Shown here piece by piece: positions 9,593 to 18,911 of a stretch of 64,000 nucleotides of DNA. The notes below the pieces were generated by a model. It did no database searches and had not been told where the DNA came from. It was given only the letters and a program-made list of their open reading frames with translations. Every line of letters begins with the position of its first letter. Position 1 is the first letter of the stretch. Both the position numbers and the translations under genes were made by a program. The stretch is from Octadecabacter sp. SW4 (GTDB taxonomy: Bacteria; Pseudomonadota; Alphaproteobacteria; Rhodobacterales; Rhodobacteraceae): NCBI RefSeq assembly GCF_008065155.1, contig NZ_CP042819.1:992001-1056000 (forward strand). The letters run 5' to 3'.

Positions 9593-10939
9593 TCAGCCGC
9601 TGGGCATTTGCAGCTGAAATGTGCGCCCTCTTACTGTATAGTTCAACGTGCTATCGCCGATGGCCTGCACGCGCCCGCCATCCAGACGATCACCCACACC
9701 GACGCGCACAAGGCGGCCATTGTCCAACCGCACTAGTGCGCGGCGCGCATCAGGGGTGCCAAAAACACCGATCAGGTTGATGTTGTGCAGGTTGATCGCG
9801 CCCTCCAGTGTCGCGGCCCGTGCCACCCCGCCAGACGTCGGCCCGCTTGGCGCGACGGTTCGCGGCACAACGGCGGCCACTTGTTGCGCCACGCGGGTCT
9901 GGTTTTCGCGCGCGCGCGATACAACCCGCGAGAAATTGCGTGGGCGCATATCAGGACGCAGCGAGGCGGTGATCGCCAGCGGCGTCGCATTAACGATCAT
10001 GCTGGGCGGCGGTCCGGCTTGGGCGGATTGCGCAGCGGCAATGGCGGCGGCCACTTCGGGGGCGATTTGCAAGGTTGGCGGTTCAGCGGCGGTCGGGACT
10101 GCGGGTTCGACTTCGGGTTCTGGTTCGGGCGCGGCTGCGGGGACCAGACCATCAGGGCGCAAACGGGGGCGGAACCCCGACAGGCGCGGATCAGGTTCGG
10201 GCACGGGGGCGGCAACGGGCGCAAGCCCGCCGGGGCGGGGCAGCGGGCGCAGGGCGGTCAAGGCGATACCGCCCGCTGGCGCCGGTTCTTCTGTGACAGC
10301 CCCGGGAGCCGCGTCTGGCTCAGATTCAAGCGCAGTTTCCGGTGCAGTATCGGGCGTTGCCTCAGGTGCGACAGCCGCATCGCTTTGTGGGCGCAGACGA
10401 GGACGCAGTGTGACCTCGCTCGGCGCGGCGGATACGAACGCGGGCGCGGCTTGGGGCGTGGTCTCGGGTCTGGTTTCGGGTGCGGCGGCCACTTGCGGGG
10501 CGATGGTGCCCGGACGCACGGGCGGCAAGACAGATGGGCTGCCCGCGATCAACACGATCCCGTCCGGCGTCAACGTTCCCTCGGGCGTGGCCAGAACCAG
10601 GCCGCGTTCATCGCGCGGGAAATCGGTGCCGGGCGGGGGTGGATTGACGGGCGCAAGCATCGAGCCATCACGCGCGGCCATCGAAAAGTCAGGAATTTCA
10701 GGTGTTTGTTGGCGCGTGATGGGCTGCGTTGCAGCAACAGTCAAAGCGCCAATCACATCGGTGCGCGGTGTTTGGGGACTGCGTGGTGCCCTTTGCCAAA
10801 CGCCTGTGGCGGCATAGATTCGCTGAGCTTCGGCGGGGCTCAGGACCTCTCCCATCAGCGCGAAGTCGGGGGCGTCGGGCGTCACTGCGTCATCTGTGCC
10901 GCCCTGCCCCAAAGCGGTGCCATCGTCCAGCGCGGCCAC
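9593..10939 (-). pseudogene. 3' part of a split Pro/Ala-rich envelope gene (PilP/GspC-like C-terminus)
   Basis: A 448-codon open frame that is the C-terminal half of the gene starting at 12492. It has a long Pro/Ala/Glu-rich low-complexity middle. The compact C-terminal domain of about 75 residues contains I-N-L-I-G-V-F-G-T-P-D-x-R-R-A-L-V-R-L and V-G-D-R-L-D-G-G-R-V, which resembles the PilP/GspC-type periplasmic domain. The apparent ATG start is internal. The same frame is open further upstream and joins the preceding frame at a run of seven G (10961-10967 on the plus strand). I read the two pieces as one gene of about 966 residues with a one-base deletion. Confidence 0.65.
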
Positions 10940-12492
10940 CCCCGATGCCGGATCAATGTCGGGGGGGTGGCAGGCTGTGCAACCGGATCAGTGGCCGCCG
11001 TTTCAACAGTGCCACGGTTGAACCAGCCTGCCAGCCCGTCCTCTGAGATAATGGCGGCAAATGCGGCAACGGCGATCAGGAACAACAGCAATACCGCCGT
11101 CAGGATCAAGCCAAGAAAACGGGGCTTGCCGCCGACGACTGTCGTGGATTTTGCCTTGGCGGGCTTGCGCGCACCAAAAACGGTCATCTGGCTTTGTTCG
11201 TCCGATTGTGCCGCGGCCGGGGCTGTTTGCGGCTTTTCGGCGCGTTCCTTGCGGCGGCTGCGAAACAGACCGGGTTTGTCGGGTATGTCAGTATCGGGCG
11301 CGCGGGCAGGGGCGGCGAGGGGGGCTGGTTCCGGCGTCTCCTCTGGGGCTTGCGCAGGCGTGTGAGTGGGCACAATCGCTTCAAAATGCTGCACCTCGGC
11401 GTCCGGCACCGCAGTTTGCGCCACACCTGTCACGGCGGGGGCGTCGGCGGGATCGGGCGTCTCTGCGCGCAAGGGCGTCACCGGTGCCGCCACGCCATTG
11501 CGATCGCCAACCTTGACGCCCGCAAGCGCGGGCATGGGACTGGTGTTCTTACCCTGCGGCACGGCCAGCGGCGGCGGGTCCATGCGGGTCTCGTTCGCCG
11601 GTTTCGCGGCACGGGCGGGCGCAAAGACGGGTGGTGCCTTGGGGGTTGGCGCATCGCTGGCCGGTGCCGCAAGAGGTGCGCGCGGACGGGCCGCAAAGAC
11701 CGGCTCGCCAGCCGGTGCGGGCGTCTCGTCGGCAAGGTCAATATCTGCGGTGTCGTCCGGCGCGGATGCGGCCAGCGTAAGTTCTTCGAACATGTCCGAC
11801 GGATCGCTTGGCGCGATATCGGGCGCTGGCTTGGTGGGCGGCGCAGTGTCAGCGGCAGCATCCGGCGTTGCGTCAGGCGCAGGGTCCGGCGCTGCCACTT
11901 TTTCGGGTTCCGGCGCGGCGACTTCCTCGGGTTCGGCAATGGCGTCGGGTGCGGGATCAGGCTTTGCCGCCCCAACGTCGGCAACGCCGATCACAACCAC
12001 CGGGTCTTCGTCACGCTGGACGTCAAAGCCGTCAAGCGCGCCAAAAAAAGCCTCGCCGACGAAAGTGAACGCTTCGGGCACCGCAGCAAAACACACCGGT
12101 TCAAAGTTGTGTTCGGTTGCGAAACTTGCCGCCTCGTCCAGGGTTTCGCGCGCGACTGCGGCCACGTAGGTGCGCCCGCCGCCCTTGGTGAAATCGACCG
12201 CCAGATCGGCCACCGCATAGGGGGTCGCGCCATCCAGCGCCGCCAGCACATCGTCCATTTCGACGCGGGTCGAGTCAAGCGCGAGGTATTTTATTTGCTC
12301 GTTTGGAATCAACAGCTTGGTGCGCAATCCGCCCGGTTCGATGGTCAGCGCTTGCGCCCGCAATTGGGCAAGGGCCGCGCCCAGATCATCAACATCCAGC
12401 GCAACTTCACCCACCATGTGCCAGCCATCCTGCACGCGGTGCAGCAGGCGGATGCCTTCGAATGTAAGTGAAAGTGCGAAATTCGGCGTCAT
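10882..12492 (-). pseudogene. 5' part of the split envelope gene (N-terminal domain, Pro-rich, one TM helix)
   Basis: A 536-codon frame. The N-terminal 180 residues form a folded-looking domain (L-T-F-E-G-I-R-L-L-H-R, then K-L-L-I-P-N-E-Q-I-K-Y, I think reminiscent of GspL/PilM-type proteins). Next comes about 280 residues of Pro/Ala/Asp-rich linker, then a basic stretch and a single membrane helix (V-L-L-L-F-L-I-A-V-A-A-F-A-A-I). The last 25 or so codons are out of register. After T-P-P the other frame continues naturally as D-I-D-P-A-S-G-V-A-A-L. This type-II orientation plus the periplasmic C-terminal half suggests an envelope or pilus-like assembly protein; that role is inference. Confidence 0.65.
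10961..10967. other. G7 homopolymer at the frameshift point
   Basis: Seven consecutive G on the plus strand (C on the coding strand). One additional base would join the two frames on either side into a single continuous product. It is either a genuine or phase-variable slip, or a homopolymer read error. Confidence 0.75.
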
Positions 12493-12603
12493 TGCCCGGC
12501 TGTATCATCCCGATGGGTGGGGGAAAAGCACCCCCCTGCGTTGCCGCAAAGCTATAGCAGGTTTCCGCCAAGTCCAAGCGCCCGCGTGCCTTTTTGTGAC
12601 TTT

Positions 12604-12640
12604 TAAGCGGGTCTGGGGGGCCACAGCGCAGCCCCCCGAT
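12604..12640 (-). terminator. Possible terminator-like stem-loop after metY
   Basis: A seven-base GC stem (GGGGGGC / GCCCCCC) lies just past the metY stop, reading leftwards. It lacks a proper T-run, so it may be only a 3' stabilising hairpin. Confidence 0.35.
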
Positions 12641-12646
12641 GATGGC

Positions 12647-13939
12647 TCAGGCGGTTGCCTTGGTCAGGGCCTGATCCAGATCGGCAATCAGATCGTCAAC
12701 GCTTTCAATGCCGATCGACAGGCGGACAACATTCGGGCCGGCACCTGCGGCTTCTTGTTGTTCAGGCGACAACTGGCGGTGGGTCGTGCTGGCCGAATGG
12801 ATGATCAGGCTGCGGGTGTCCCCAAGGTTGGCCACATGGCTGAAAATCTCAAGGTTATCGACCAGTTTGACGCAGGCGTCATATCCGCCCTTCACGGCAA
12901 AGGTGAACAGCGCGCCCGCGCCCTTGGGGCAGACATCCTTGACCCGGGCAAAGTAGGGCGAGCTTTCCAGCCCCGCGTAGGTCACGTAATCCACACGCGG
13001 GTCCGCCTCAAGCCATTTGGCCACGGCCTGTGCGTTCTGCACGTGGCGATCCATGCGCAGCGACAGGGTTTCGATACCCAGCAAGGTGTAATGCGCCGCC
13101 TGCGGGTTCATCGTCATCCCAAGATCACGCAGACCAATCGCGATGGAATGAAAGGTAAAGGCCATCGGCCCAAGTGCCTCGCCAAAGTTCAACCCGTGAT
13201 AGGCTGGCTCGGGCGCTGACAGGGACGGGAACTTGTCGCTCGCGGTCCAGTCGAACTTGCCCGAATCCACCACACATCCACCGGTAACGGTGCCATTGCC
13301 TGTCAGATATTTGGTCGTGGAATGCACAACCAGAGTCGCGCCCAGATCAATCGGGCGGCACAGGTATGGCGTGGCCGTGGTGTTGTCGATAATCAGCGGA
13401 ATTCCCGCCGCGTCGGCAATATCGGCCACCGCACGCACATCCATGATATACCCGCCCGGATTGGCAATCGCCTCGCCGAAGATGGCACGGGTGTCATCGT
13501 CAATCGCCGCCTTCACTGCATCCAGATCGTCGAAATCGACGAAAGTGGCGGACCAGCCAAAGCGTTTGATGGTCTGGCTGAACTGCGTGATCGTGCCACC
13601 ATAAAGACGGGTCGAGGCGACGATGTTCTTGCCCGGCCCCATCAACGGGAACAGCGCCATGATCTGCGCCGCGTGTCCGCTTGAACAGCACACGGCACCA
13701 ACGCCGCCTTCAAGCGCACAGATCCGCTCGGCCAGGGCCGACACGGTGGGGTTGGTCAGGCGCGAATAAATATAGCCGACCTCTTCAAGGTTAAACAGCT
13801 TTGCCGCATGATCGGCGTCGCGAAACACATAGGCCGTGGTTTGGTAAATCGGCACCTGACGGGCACCGGTTGCGGGGTCGGGGTTCGCGCCCGCGTGAAT
13901 TTGCAGCGTGTCGAAACCAAGTGTCGGCGTGTCGGTCAT
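12647..13939 (-). CDS. metY: O-acetylhomoserine sulfhydrylase (MetY-type, PLP-dependent)
   Basis: A 430-residue cytosolic PLP enzyme of the Cys/Met metabolism family. It makes homocysteine from O-acetylhomoserine and sulfide (direct sulfurylation for methionine synthesis). Lys210 in H-S-T-T-K-Y-L-T-G-N-G is the expected Schiff-base lysine and Asp185 (I-I-D-N-T) contacts the pyridine nitrogen. Y-S-R-L-x-N-P-T near residue 59 is the substrate/PLP phosphate motif. The length of about 430, against 390-400 for MetB/MetZ, and the N-terminal T-L-Q-I-H-A-G-x-x-P-D favour the MetY class. No metX is nearby. Confidence 0.92.
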   Translation of the reverse strand: MTDTPTLGFDTLQIHAGANPDPATGARQVPIYQTTAYVFRDADHAAKLFNLEEVGYIYSRLTNPTVSALAERICALEGGVGAVCCSSGHAAQIMALFPLMGPGKNIVASTRLYGGTITQFSQTIKRFGWSATFVDFDDLDAVKAAIDDDTRAIFGEAIANPGGYIMDVRAVADIADAAGIPLIIDNTTATPYLCRPIDLGATLVVHSTTKYLTGNGTVTGGCVVDSGKFDWTASDKFPSLSAPEPAYHGLNFGEALGPMAFTFHSIAIGLRDLGMTMNPQAAHYTLLGIETLSLRMDRHVQNAQAVAKWLEADPRVDYVTYAGLESSPYFARVKDVCPKGAGALFTFAVKGGYDACVKLVDNLEIFSHVANLGDTRSLIIHSASTTHRQLSPEQQEAAGAGPNVVRLSIGIESVDDLIADLDQALTKATA

Positions 13940-14026
13940 AGGTCTTCTCCCTGATGTTGCTTGCCGCTAGGTTTAAGGGGAAAGCTGCGCTACCTCAACG
14001 CGCGACACGGGAATAAGGAAAAACAC

Positions 14027-14443
14027 ATGCCACATCCATTCCATCTGGCCTTTAATGTTCGCGATCTTGACGCCGCGCGCGACTTTTATTCCGGTCACAT
14101 GGGCGCGCGCGAGGGGCGCAGCACGGCGACCTGGGTCGATTTCGACTTTTTCGGTCACCAACTGAGTCTGCACCTGGGCGAACCGATGGCCACGGCGGCA
14201 ACGGGCAAGGTCGGCGATCACATGGTGCCGATGCCGCACTTCGGGATCGTGCTGCCATTGGGTGACTGGCAGGCGCTTGCAGACAGGCTAACCAGCCTCA
14301 ACACGGATTTCATCGTCGCGCCTTCGGTGCGTTTCCGGGGTGAACCCGGCGAACAATGGACGATGTTTTTCCGCGACCCGTCAGGAAACCCAATCGAAAT
14401 CAAAGGATTGGCAGACAACGCTGATATCTTCAAGCGTGCCTAG
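14027..14443 (+). CDS. VOC-superfamily (glyoxalase/dioxygenase-like) protein
   Basis: A 138-residue protein with the VOC fold pattern: H-P-F-H-L-A-F-N-V-R-D-L-D-A-A-R-D-F-Y at the start of the first beta-alpha-beta-beta-beta module, and F-F-R-D-P-S-G-N-P-I-E-I-K in the last strand pair. The latter carries the glutamate usually used as a metal ligand; the His near the N-terminus is the other. The ATG at 14027 is right after an A-rich leader and begins the domain. A frame extension to 13961 is not supported. Substrate unknown. It is transcribed divergently from metY. Confidence 0.8.
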   Translation: MPHPFHLAFNVRDLDAARDFYSGHMGAREGRSTATWVDFDFFGHQLSLHLGEPMATAATGKVGDHMVPMPHFGIVLPLGDWQALADRLTSLNTDFIVAPSVRFRGEPGEQWTMFFRDPSGNPIEIKGLADNADIFKRA

Positions 14444-14473
14444 TTTCATCTTGCCGGAAATACCTCGGGGTGT

Positions 14474-14499
14474 TTGAGGGGCAGCGCCCCTCATCAAAA
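14474..14499. repeat. Intergenic inverted repeat between convergent genes
   Basis: A GAGGGGC / GCCCCTC stem with a 3-base loop, followed by six A on the plus strand. It lies between the VOC gene and the convergent downstream gene. It may act as a bidirectional transcript end, although neither side has a canonical T-run immediately after the stem. Confidence 0.45.
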
Positions 14500-14530
14500 A
14501 ATCGCGTGTGCGCAGCACCCGTCCCGGTCA

Positions 14531-15532
14531 TTACCGCATCCAAAACCCGTTCTTCTTGATCATGTTGCGGACTTGGCGTTCGCGCGGGGGCATGTCGTTT
14601 TGATCAAACAGCGCACGCACCTTTTCGCCGCGTTTTTGATAGATCATCCGTTTGAACGGCTCATAGTTTTTCAGCAATTTCTTGACCTTGTTCGGTGCGG
14701 CGACAGCCTCAAGAACCTGCACAACATGATCGCTCTCGCGGGCATAAAGCAGCGGCAGCATCCGGTAGTGGCAGGTCACATCACCGTCCAGCCCGTCCAG
14801 TTCCGGCCCGGGCCGGCCACCGCCAAGCGAATGGATCACCAACGGCAGGGTGACCTGATCCAGCCAGGGATCAAGCGATTGCAGCACCAGTTCTTCGGGC
14901 CGGTCATCACGGATCGCGAGGGCGTATTCCATGAACCGATCACGGAACGCCACGGGATCCGTGCCAAAGAACCAACCTGCGTTGAAATAAAGATAGCGCT
15001 CCCAGTATTCATCCGGTTGGGACAGGTCCAGCGTGCTGTCGAACTCCAACCCGAACTTGTCATAAAGCGACTTCCAGGTTTTCGTATAGCCCGGCCAGTA
15101 AAGCTCTTCCTCGGGCCAGGTGCCGGTGCGGCGCATGGATGCGGCAGGGCGGGCGAAGTCGAATTGCACTTTTGTGATATCACCGGTGATCAACGTGTCC
15201 GTGTCAAAGAACACAAAGGGCTCACCTGCGGGTAGGGTCGACAACCCTTCGATCTTGTTGCCATAGGGATAATCCTGGCCGAAATGAACAGAGTCGAATG
15301 GTATGATCTCGGCGCCCATCTCCTCGAGGGCGGCGCGCACATCGCCGGTGATGCGGGTCTCGCCCTTCCACAGCGGTCCGGGCTGGGGTTCGGCGATGAT
15401 CAGACGCCCGGCGAACGCGGGGGCACAGGCGCGCAGCGACGCCGCGAACAACAGTGCCTCGTATTGCAGCCGCCCGTTCTGGCCAATAACCATGATATTG
15501 AAACGCTGGCCTGTTTTCGCCTTTCGCGCCAT
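14531..15532 (-). CDS. Conserved hypothetical protein, glycosyltransferase-like
   Basis: A 333-residue protein of unknown specific function. The N-terminus (F-N-I-M-V-I-G-Q-N-G-R-L-Q-Y-E-A-L-L-F-A-A-S-L) and the P-F-V-F-F-D-T-D-T-L-I-T-G-D motif near residue 125 look like a nucleotide-sugar-binding alpha/beta fold. The D-T-D triplet resembles the DxD metal motif of GT-A glycosyltransferases. Y-L-Y-F-N-A-G-W-F-F-G follows, again typical of GT8-like enzymes. The C-terminus is basic. The ATG at 15532 is chosen because upstream codons are Ser/Pro/Arg-rich and lie over the neighbouring promoter. The glycosyltransferase assignment is inference from these motifs. Confidence 0.65.
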   Translation of the reverse strand: MARKAKTGQRFNIMVIGQNGRLQYEALLFAASLRACAPAFAGRLIIAEPQPGPLWKGETRITGDVRAALEEMGAEIIPFDSVHFGQDYPYGNKIEGLSTLPAGEPFVFFDTDTLITGDITKVQFDFARPAASMRRTGTWPEEELYWPGYTKTWKSLYDKFGLEFDSTLDLSQPDEYWERYLYFNAGWFFGTDPVAFRDRFMEYALAIRDDRPEELVLQSLDPWLDQVTLPLVIHSLGGGRPGPELDGLDGDVTCHYRMLPLLYARESDHVVQVLEAVAAPNKVKKLLKNYEPFKRMIYQKRGEKVRALFDQNDMPPRERQVRNMIKKNGFWMR

Positions 15533-15614
15533 ACTCGCCCTGTCCTCATATATTTCGGGGCAGTATAGATTGAGAAACCCTGCGGCAAAAGCCGTGCCGA
15601 GAGGAGATTTGCAC

Positions 15615-16139
15615 GTGTTTGAATTATTCCTGCCTTTTGTGATCGGGATCGCCCTTGGAATCGAACCCGTGCCTGACACCAACGGCACCGAAGTCGCCGA
15701 AATGGTCCCCGAACTTGTGATCGAAGAAGGTTCGGGCGATGGGCTGGAAGGGCGCGAACCCGAACCGCAGGTGCCCACGGGCAAATATACGACCGCCCTC
15801 GAAGTGCGTCCGATCTTGGCCATGACCAAGTCGAACTGGGTCGCGGTGCGGCTCTACGAGGGGCAAGACCTTGTTTACTTTACACATCTGCTAAGTTGGC
15901 GCTGCGGTTTATGGGACGTGCGTTACGGGATCAACGGAGAACCGGCCGACACATCGCTGCTGATGGAACCCTGCAACACCGAATTTGCCACGCCCAACGC
16001 GATGATCGATGTGGCGACATTCCTGCCTTACGTCACCTTGCCGCCGGATTCGGTGCAGAGCATCTATATCGAAATTACCTATGACGATGGCACGACAGAT
16101 TTTGCTCAGTTCAACCGCAACGAGGTGCTGATTCCCTAG
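15615..16139 (+). CDS. Hypothetical protein, likely exported or membrane-associated
   Basis: A 174-residue protein starting at a GTG that has a good GAGGAG ribosome-binding site at 15600-15605. The N-terminal segment F-E-L-F-L-P-F-V-I-G-I-A-L-G-I is hydrophobic enough for a signal or anchor. An acidic linker and a beta-rich domain follow, with two cysteines flanking the middle (C-G-L-W-D-V-R, then M-E-P-C-N-T). A longer frame back to 15303 lies over the divergent gene and is rejected. I do not recognise the family. Confidence 0.65.
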   Translation: MFELFLPFVIGIALGIEPVPDTNGTEVAEMVPELVIEEGSGDGLEGREPEPQVPTGKYTTALEVRPILAMTKSNWVAVRLYEGQDLVYFTHLLSWRCGLWDVRYGINGEPADTSLLMEPCNTEFATPNAMIDVATFLPYVTLPPDSVQSIYIEITYDDGTTDFAQFNRNEVLIP

Positions 16140-16142
16140 GCG

Positions 16143-17300
16143 TCAGGTGAAATCGACAGCTTCGAGACACAGCGCAGTGGGCAGGTGGCGCGCGACCTCG
16201 CGCCACTGTTCGCCCTCATCCAGACTTGCAAACACCGACCCGCTGTTCGTCGTGAAATAAAGGCCGGCAGGGTCGCGCGTATCACCCGCCATCGCCTGAC
16301 GCAGGACAGTGAAAAAGCACGCCTTTTGTGGCAGGCCCGCGCGCTGCGCCGCCCAGGTTTGCCCGCCGTCGCGACTACGCCAGACTGCGGCGGCGGCGTC
16401 AGGCGGAAAACGGCCCGCCATGTCGCCATTAAGTGGTATCGTCCAGATCGTCGCCCCGTCGCGCGGATGCACCCGGATCGGAAAACCAAAGGTCGAAGGC
16501 AGGCCCGCTGTAATGTCATCCCAACTGCGCCCGCCATCAGGCGACCGCCAGACCCCATGGTGGTTTTGCTGATACAGCAGGTCCGCATGCCCCGGCGCGC
16601 GCATCATATTATGCACGCAGTGTCCGGTTTCCCCGTCGCGTGGCGCTGCCGGATGGTCGTGATGCCCACAGCTTTCGGCGTTGGACAGACGGTTGCGCCT
16701 GTCCCAAGTCTTGCCGCCATCTTCGGTAGCGAAAACCCCAGCGGCGGAAATCCCGACCCAGATCTTTTGCGCATCCTCGGGGTGGTGCACGATGCTGTGC
16801 AGGACCAGACCCGCCGCACCGCCCTGCCAGTCCTTGGCCGATGGGTGATCTGTCAGCCCCGGGATTTTTTCCCAAGTGGCCCCCATGTCCGCGCTGGCCA
16901 CAAGCCCTGCCGGTTTGGTGCCTGCATAAAGCCTGCCATGCGCGAAGGACAGCGACCAGATTTGGGCAAAATCGTCGCCAAAGGGCAGGGGCGTGTCGTC
17001 CCATCCGACTATCGCCGCGAAATCGGGGTCGTTCGCGGCCCATTGATCCATCGCACCGCGCGTCAGGCGGGTCAGCGCCCATGTCTGCCCCCGATCCTGT
17101 GAATGCCAAACGCCGGCCCCGTGAAAATCACCCCCGCCTGCGGCCCAGAGATGCCCGGTCCGCGCGCATCCAGCCACGTGATTGATCGGCCAGCCATCAC
17201 ACAGCGGCCCCGTCACATCCCAGCCGTTGCGATCCGTGCCGCCATGCACAATGAACAGCCCCTTTGTAGTGCCGACAAGAAGGTGCAAATCGTGAGACAT
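16143..17300 (-). CDS. BNR/Asp-box repeat (VPS10/sialidase-fold) protein
   Basis: A 385-residue beta-propeller protein. At least six Asp-box-like repeats can be seen, each of the form S-x-D-x-G-x-T-W: S-Q-D-R-G-Q-T-W, S-A-D-M-G-A-T-W, T-E-D-G-G-K-T-W, S-P-D-G-G-R-S-W, S-R-D-G-G-Q-T-W and S-L-D-E-G-E-Q-W. There is no signal peptide, so it is probably cytosolic. The sialidase catalytic arginine triad cannot be assigned, so I call only the fold. It is divergently placed with nothing obvious; the upstream LysR gene ends 162 bases away. Confidence 0.75.
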   Translation of the reverse strand: MSHDLHLLVGTTKGLFIVHGGTDRNGWDVTGPLCDGWPINHVAGCARTGHLWAAGGGDFHGAGVWHSQDRGQTWALTRLTRGAMDQWAANDPDFAAIVGWDDTPLPFGDDFAQIWSLSFAHGRLYAGTKPAGLVASADMGATWEKIPGLTDHPSAKDWQGGAAGLVLHSIVHHPEDAQKIWVGISAAGVFATEDGGKTWDRRNRLSNAESCGHHDHPAAPRDGETGHCVHNMMRAPGHADLLYQQNHHGVWRSPDGGRSWDDITAGLPSTFGFPIRVHPRDGATIWTIPLNGDMAGRFPPDAAAAVWRSRDGGQTWAAQRAGLPQKACFFTVLRQAMAGDTRDPAGLYFTTNSGSVFASLDEGEQWREVARHLPTALCLEAVDFT

Positions 17301-17462
17301 GGCACTGACCTAACTGGAAATCGGTCTAACCATATCACACCTCGGCCCATCCCGCGCGCGGTTTTCATGGCGCGACAGCAGCAACGGATCGTTCGATGCG
17401 GTGCGCGCCTGAAAACGCTCTCCGACCGCGTGGCGGTAACGGAACGGGCGGTCGATCTGACC

Positions 17463-18323
17463 CTAGCCCATAGTCTTGAGGTTGCGGGCAATCCGCGGCG
17501 CAGCAAAGGCGGCAAAGCGGCGAATTTCGGGGCGTTTGTGTGCAGCCGGTGATGTGATCAACCAGACTGGCAGTTCCGCGTTGGGTGGTGGATCAAAGCA
17601 GCGGACAAGGTTCGGGTTTGCGTCGCCGACATGCACCGGGAACGGGCCAATACCCTGTCCGGTTTCGATTGCCATCATCAGGTCATTGACTGTCGCGCAC
17701 CGGATAATATTGCGGCGCTCGCTGGGGAAATGGTCCAGCAGATGAACGCGGTGATCTTCCATATCTTTGCTAAACGCATCGGGCAGCGCATGTTTGTCAG
17801 CATAGGTGCGCGCGGCATAATAGGTCCAATACGTCTGGCCGACTTTTCGCGCAATCAACCTGTCGTCCGAGATCGCCGGTGTCATGCGCAGGGCGATATC
17901 GGCCTCTCCCTTGGTCAGGTCTATATATCGCTCCGAAAAAATGAATTCAAAATTCACACCTGGATTTTCCGCGACAAAATCGGCGACCACCTGGCCGATA
18001 TTGCCAAACGTCTTGTCGCCAACGGAGGTGATACGGATCGGCGCGCTGGTCTTTCCCCTCGCGGCTTCCGCCTCAAACGCAAGGGCGGCCTGTTCGAGGG
18101 ATTCGGCATAAGGCAAAAGGGCGGTCGCATGTTCTGTCGGAACCACTCCGCGCGTGGTTCTGTCAAACAGGGTCACGTCAAGGACGTGTTCAAGAACGTC
18201 GATGCGCCGCGCGACGGTGGTCTGGTTGATCCCCAAATGTCGCGAGGCCGCAAGCGTCGACCCCTCGCGCATCACCGCGAGAAACACGCGCACGTCGCCC
18301 CAATCCCTGAACTGGCTCTGCAT
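17463..18323 (-). CDS. LysR-family transcriptional regulator
   Basis: A 286-residue regulator. The N-terminal winged helix-turn-helix (about 5-65) has the LysR signature V-F-L-A-V-M-R-E-G-S-T-L-A-A-S-R-H-L-G-I-N-Q. R-R-I-D-V-L-E follows, then a linker helix and the periplasmic-binding-protein-like effector domain (about 90-280). LysR proteins usually control the divergent neighbour and themselves from the shared intergenic region. Here the divergent gene encodes a 64-residue protein, with 87 bases between the starts. Effector and regulon are unknown. Confidence 0.88.
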   Translation of the reverse strand: MQSQFRDWGDVRVFLAVMREGSTLAASRHLGINQTTVARRIDVLEHVLDVTLFDRTTRGVVPTEHATALLPYAESLEQAALAFEAEAARGKTSAPIRITSVGDKTFGNIGQVVADFVAENPGVNFEFIFSERYIDLTKGEADIALRMTPAISDDRLIARKVGQTYWTYYAARTYADKHALPDAFSKDMEDHRVHLLDHFPSERRNIIRCATVNDLMMAIETGQGIGPFPVHVGDANPNLVRCFDPPPNAELPVWLITSPAAHKRPEIRRFAAFAAPRIARNLKTMG

Positions 18324-18410
18324 TATTGCATATCAGCACGGCACCGTGACGGATACCAGCAGAACTTTCCCACCCGTAATCTGTATTCAGCACAACGAAG
18401 GAGACCAAAC

Positions 18411-18605
18411 ATGACCGCCCTGTTCTTTTCCTCTTTTCCGCGTCTCACCTGGCCCGCACGGAAGGCCGCGCCAAAGCATGACGACAGTGCCCCGGTTCAT
18501 GACGTCGCGCGTCGCAAGATCGTCAGCGAGATGATCGCGGCAGGTGCCTGTGACAGCGAATATGGCATGCAAATGCTGATGTCGGTCTATCCAGACGAGT
18601 TTTGA
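18411..18605 (+). CDS. Small protein (64 aa) of unknown function
   Basis: A short frame with a strong AAGGAGA ribosome-binding site 6 bases upstream of the ATG. The N-terminal part is aromatic and basic (M-T-A-L-F-F-S-S-F-P-R-L-T-W). The C-terminal half (D-V-A-R-R-K-I-V-S-E-M-I-A-A-G) looks helical and ends M-S-V-Y-P-D-E-F. It is divergent from the LysR gene and so may be its target. Codon use matches the surrounding core genes. I do not recognise a family. Confidence 0.6.
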   Translation: MTALFFSSFPRLTWPARKAAPKHDDSAPVHDVARRKIVSEMIAAGACDSEYGMQMLMSVYPDEF

Positions 18606-18911
18606 GAAATGACCGAACCCGCATCGGCCAGTGTGAGCCTGTCAGAAATCGAAAGGCCGGATTACTTGCATGCCGCAGGCCGCTTAACCTTAACTGACTG
18701 ATTTCTGGAAACTCGGAGTCGGCAAAAGATTTTTCCGGAACATGAAATGCCAGACGATTTTTTGAAATCTCGGCTCGGGAAATCATCGACTTCCGGTTTC
18801 CGGACGGGCCGATCCCGGACCCAAATCCCGGTTTGCAGTTTTCCGCAAACTGAACCAACATTTGCCGCCGCCCACGAACAGGAACGCTGCGCGCGCAGAA
18901 GGGATTTGAAC
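18606..18911. other. 306-base non-coding stretch
   Basis: There is no supported gene. It contains several short CCGGAA/TTCCGG and GGAAA words and small inverted repeats, but no recognisable RNA, terminator with a T-run, or operator. It separates the small LysR-linked gene from the cupin gene and presumably holds the cupin promoter. Confidence 0.4.

Noticed and set aside
11194..12471. Long plus-strand frames opposite the split envelope gene
   Set aside because: They are mirror frames caused by GC-rich, Pro/Ala-rich coding on the minus strand and have no sensible protein features.
13940..14026. SAM-II/SAM-V riboswitch upstream of metY
   Set aside because: The gap is only 87 bases and lacks the GCUAAA-type conserved core expected for these riboswitches.
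18606..18911. Relationship between this gap and the mraZ leader, as both contain CTGGAA and CCGGAA words
   Set aside because: The shared words are short and in different order; no alignable block could be seen by eye.
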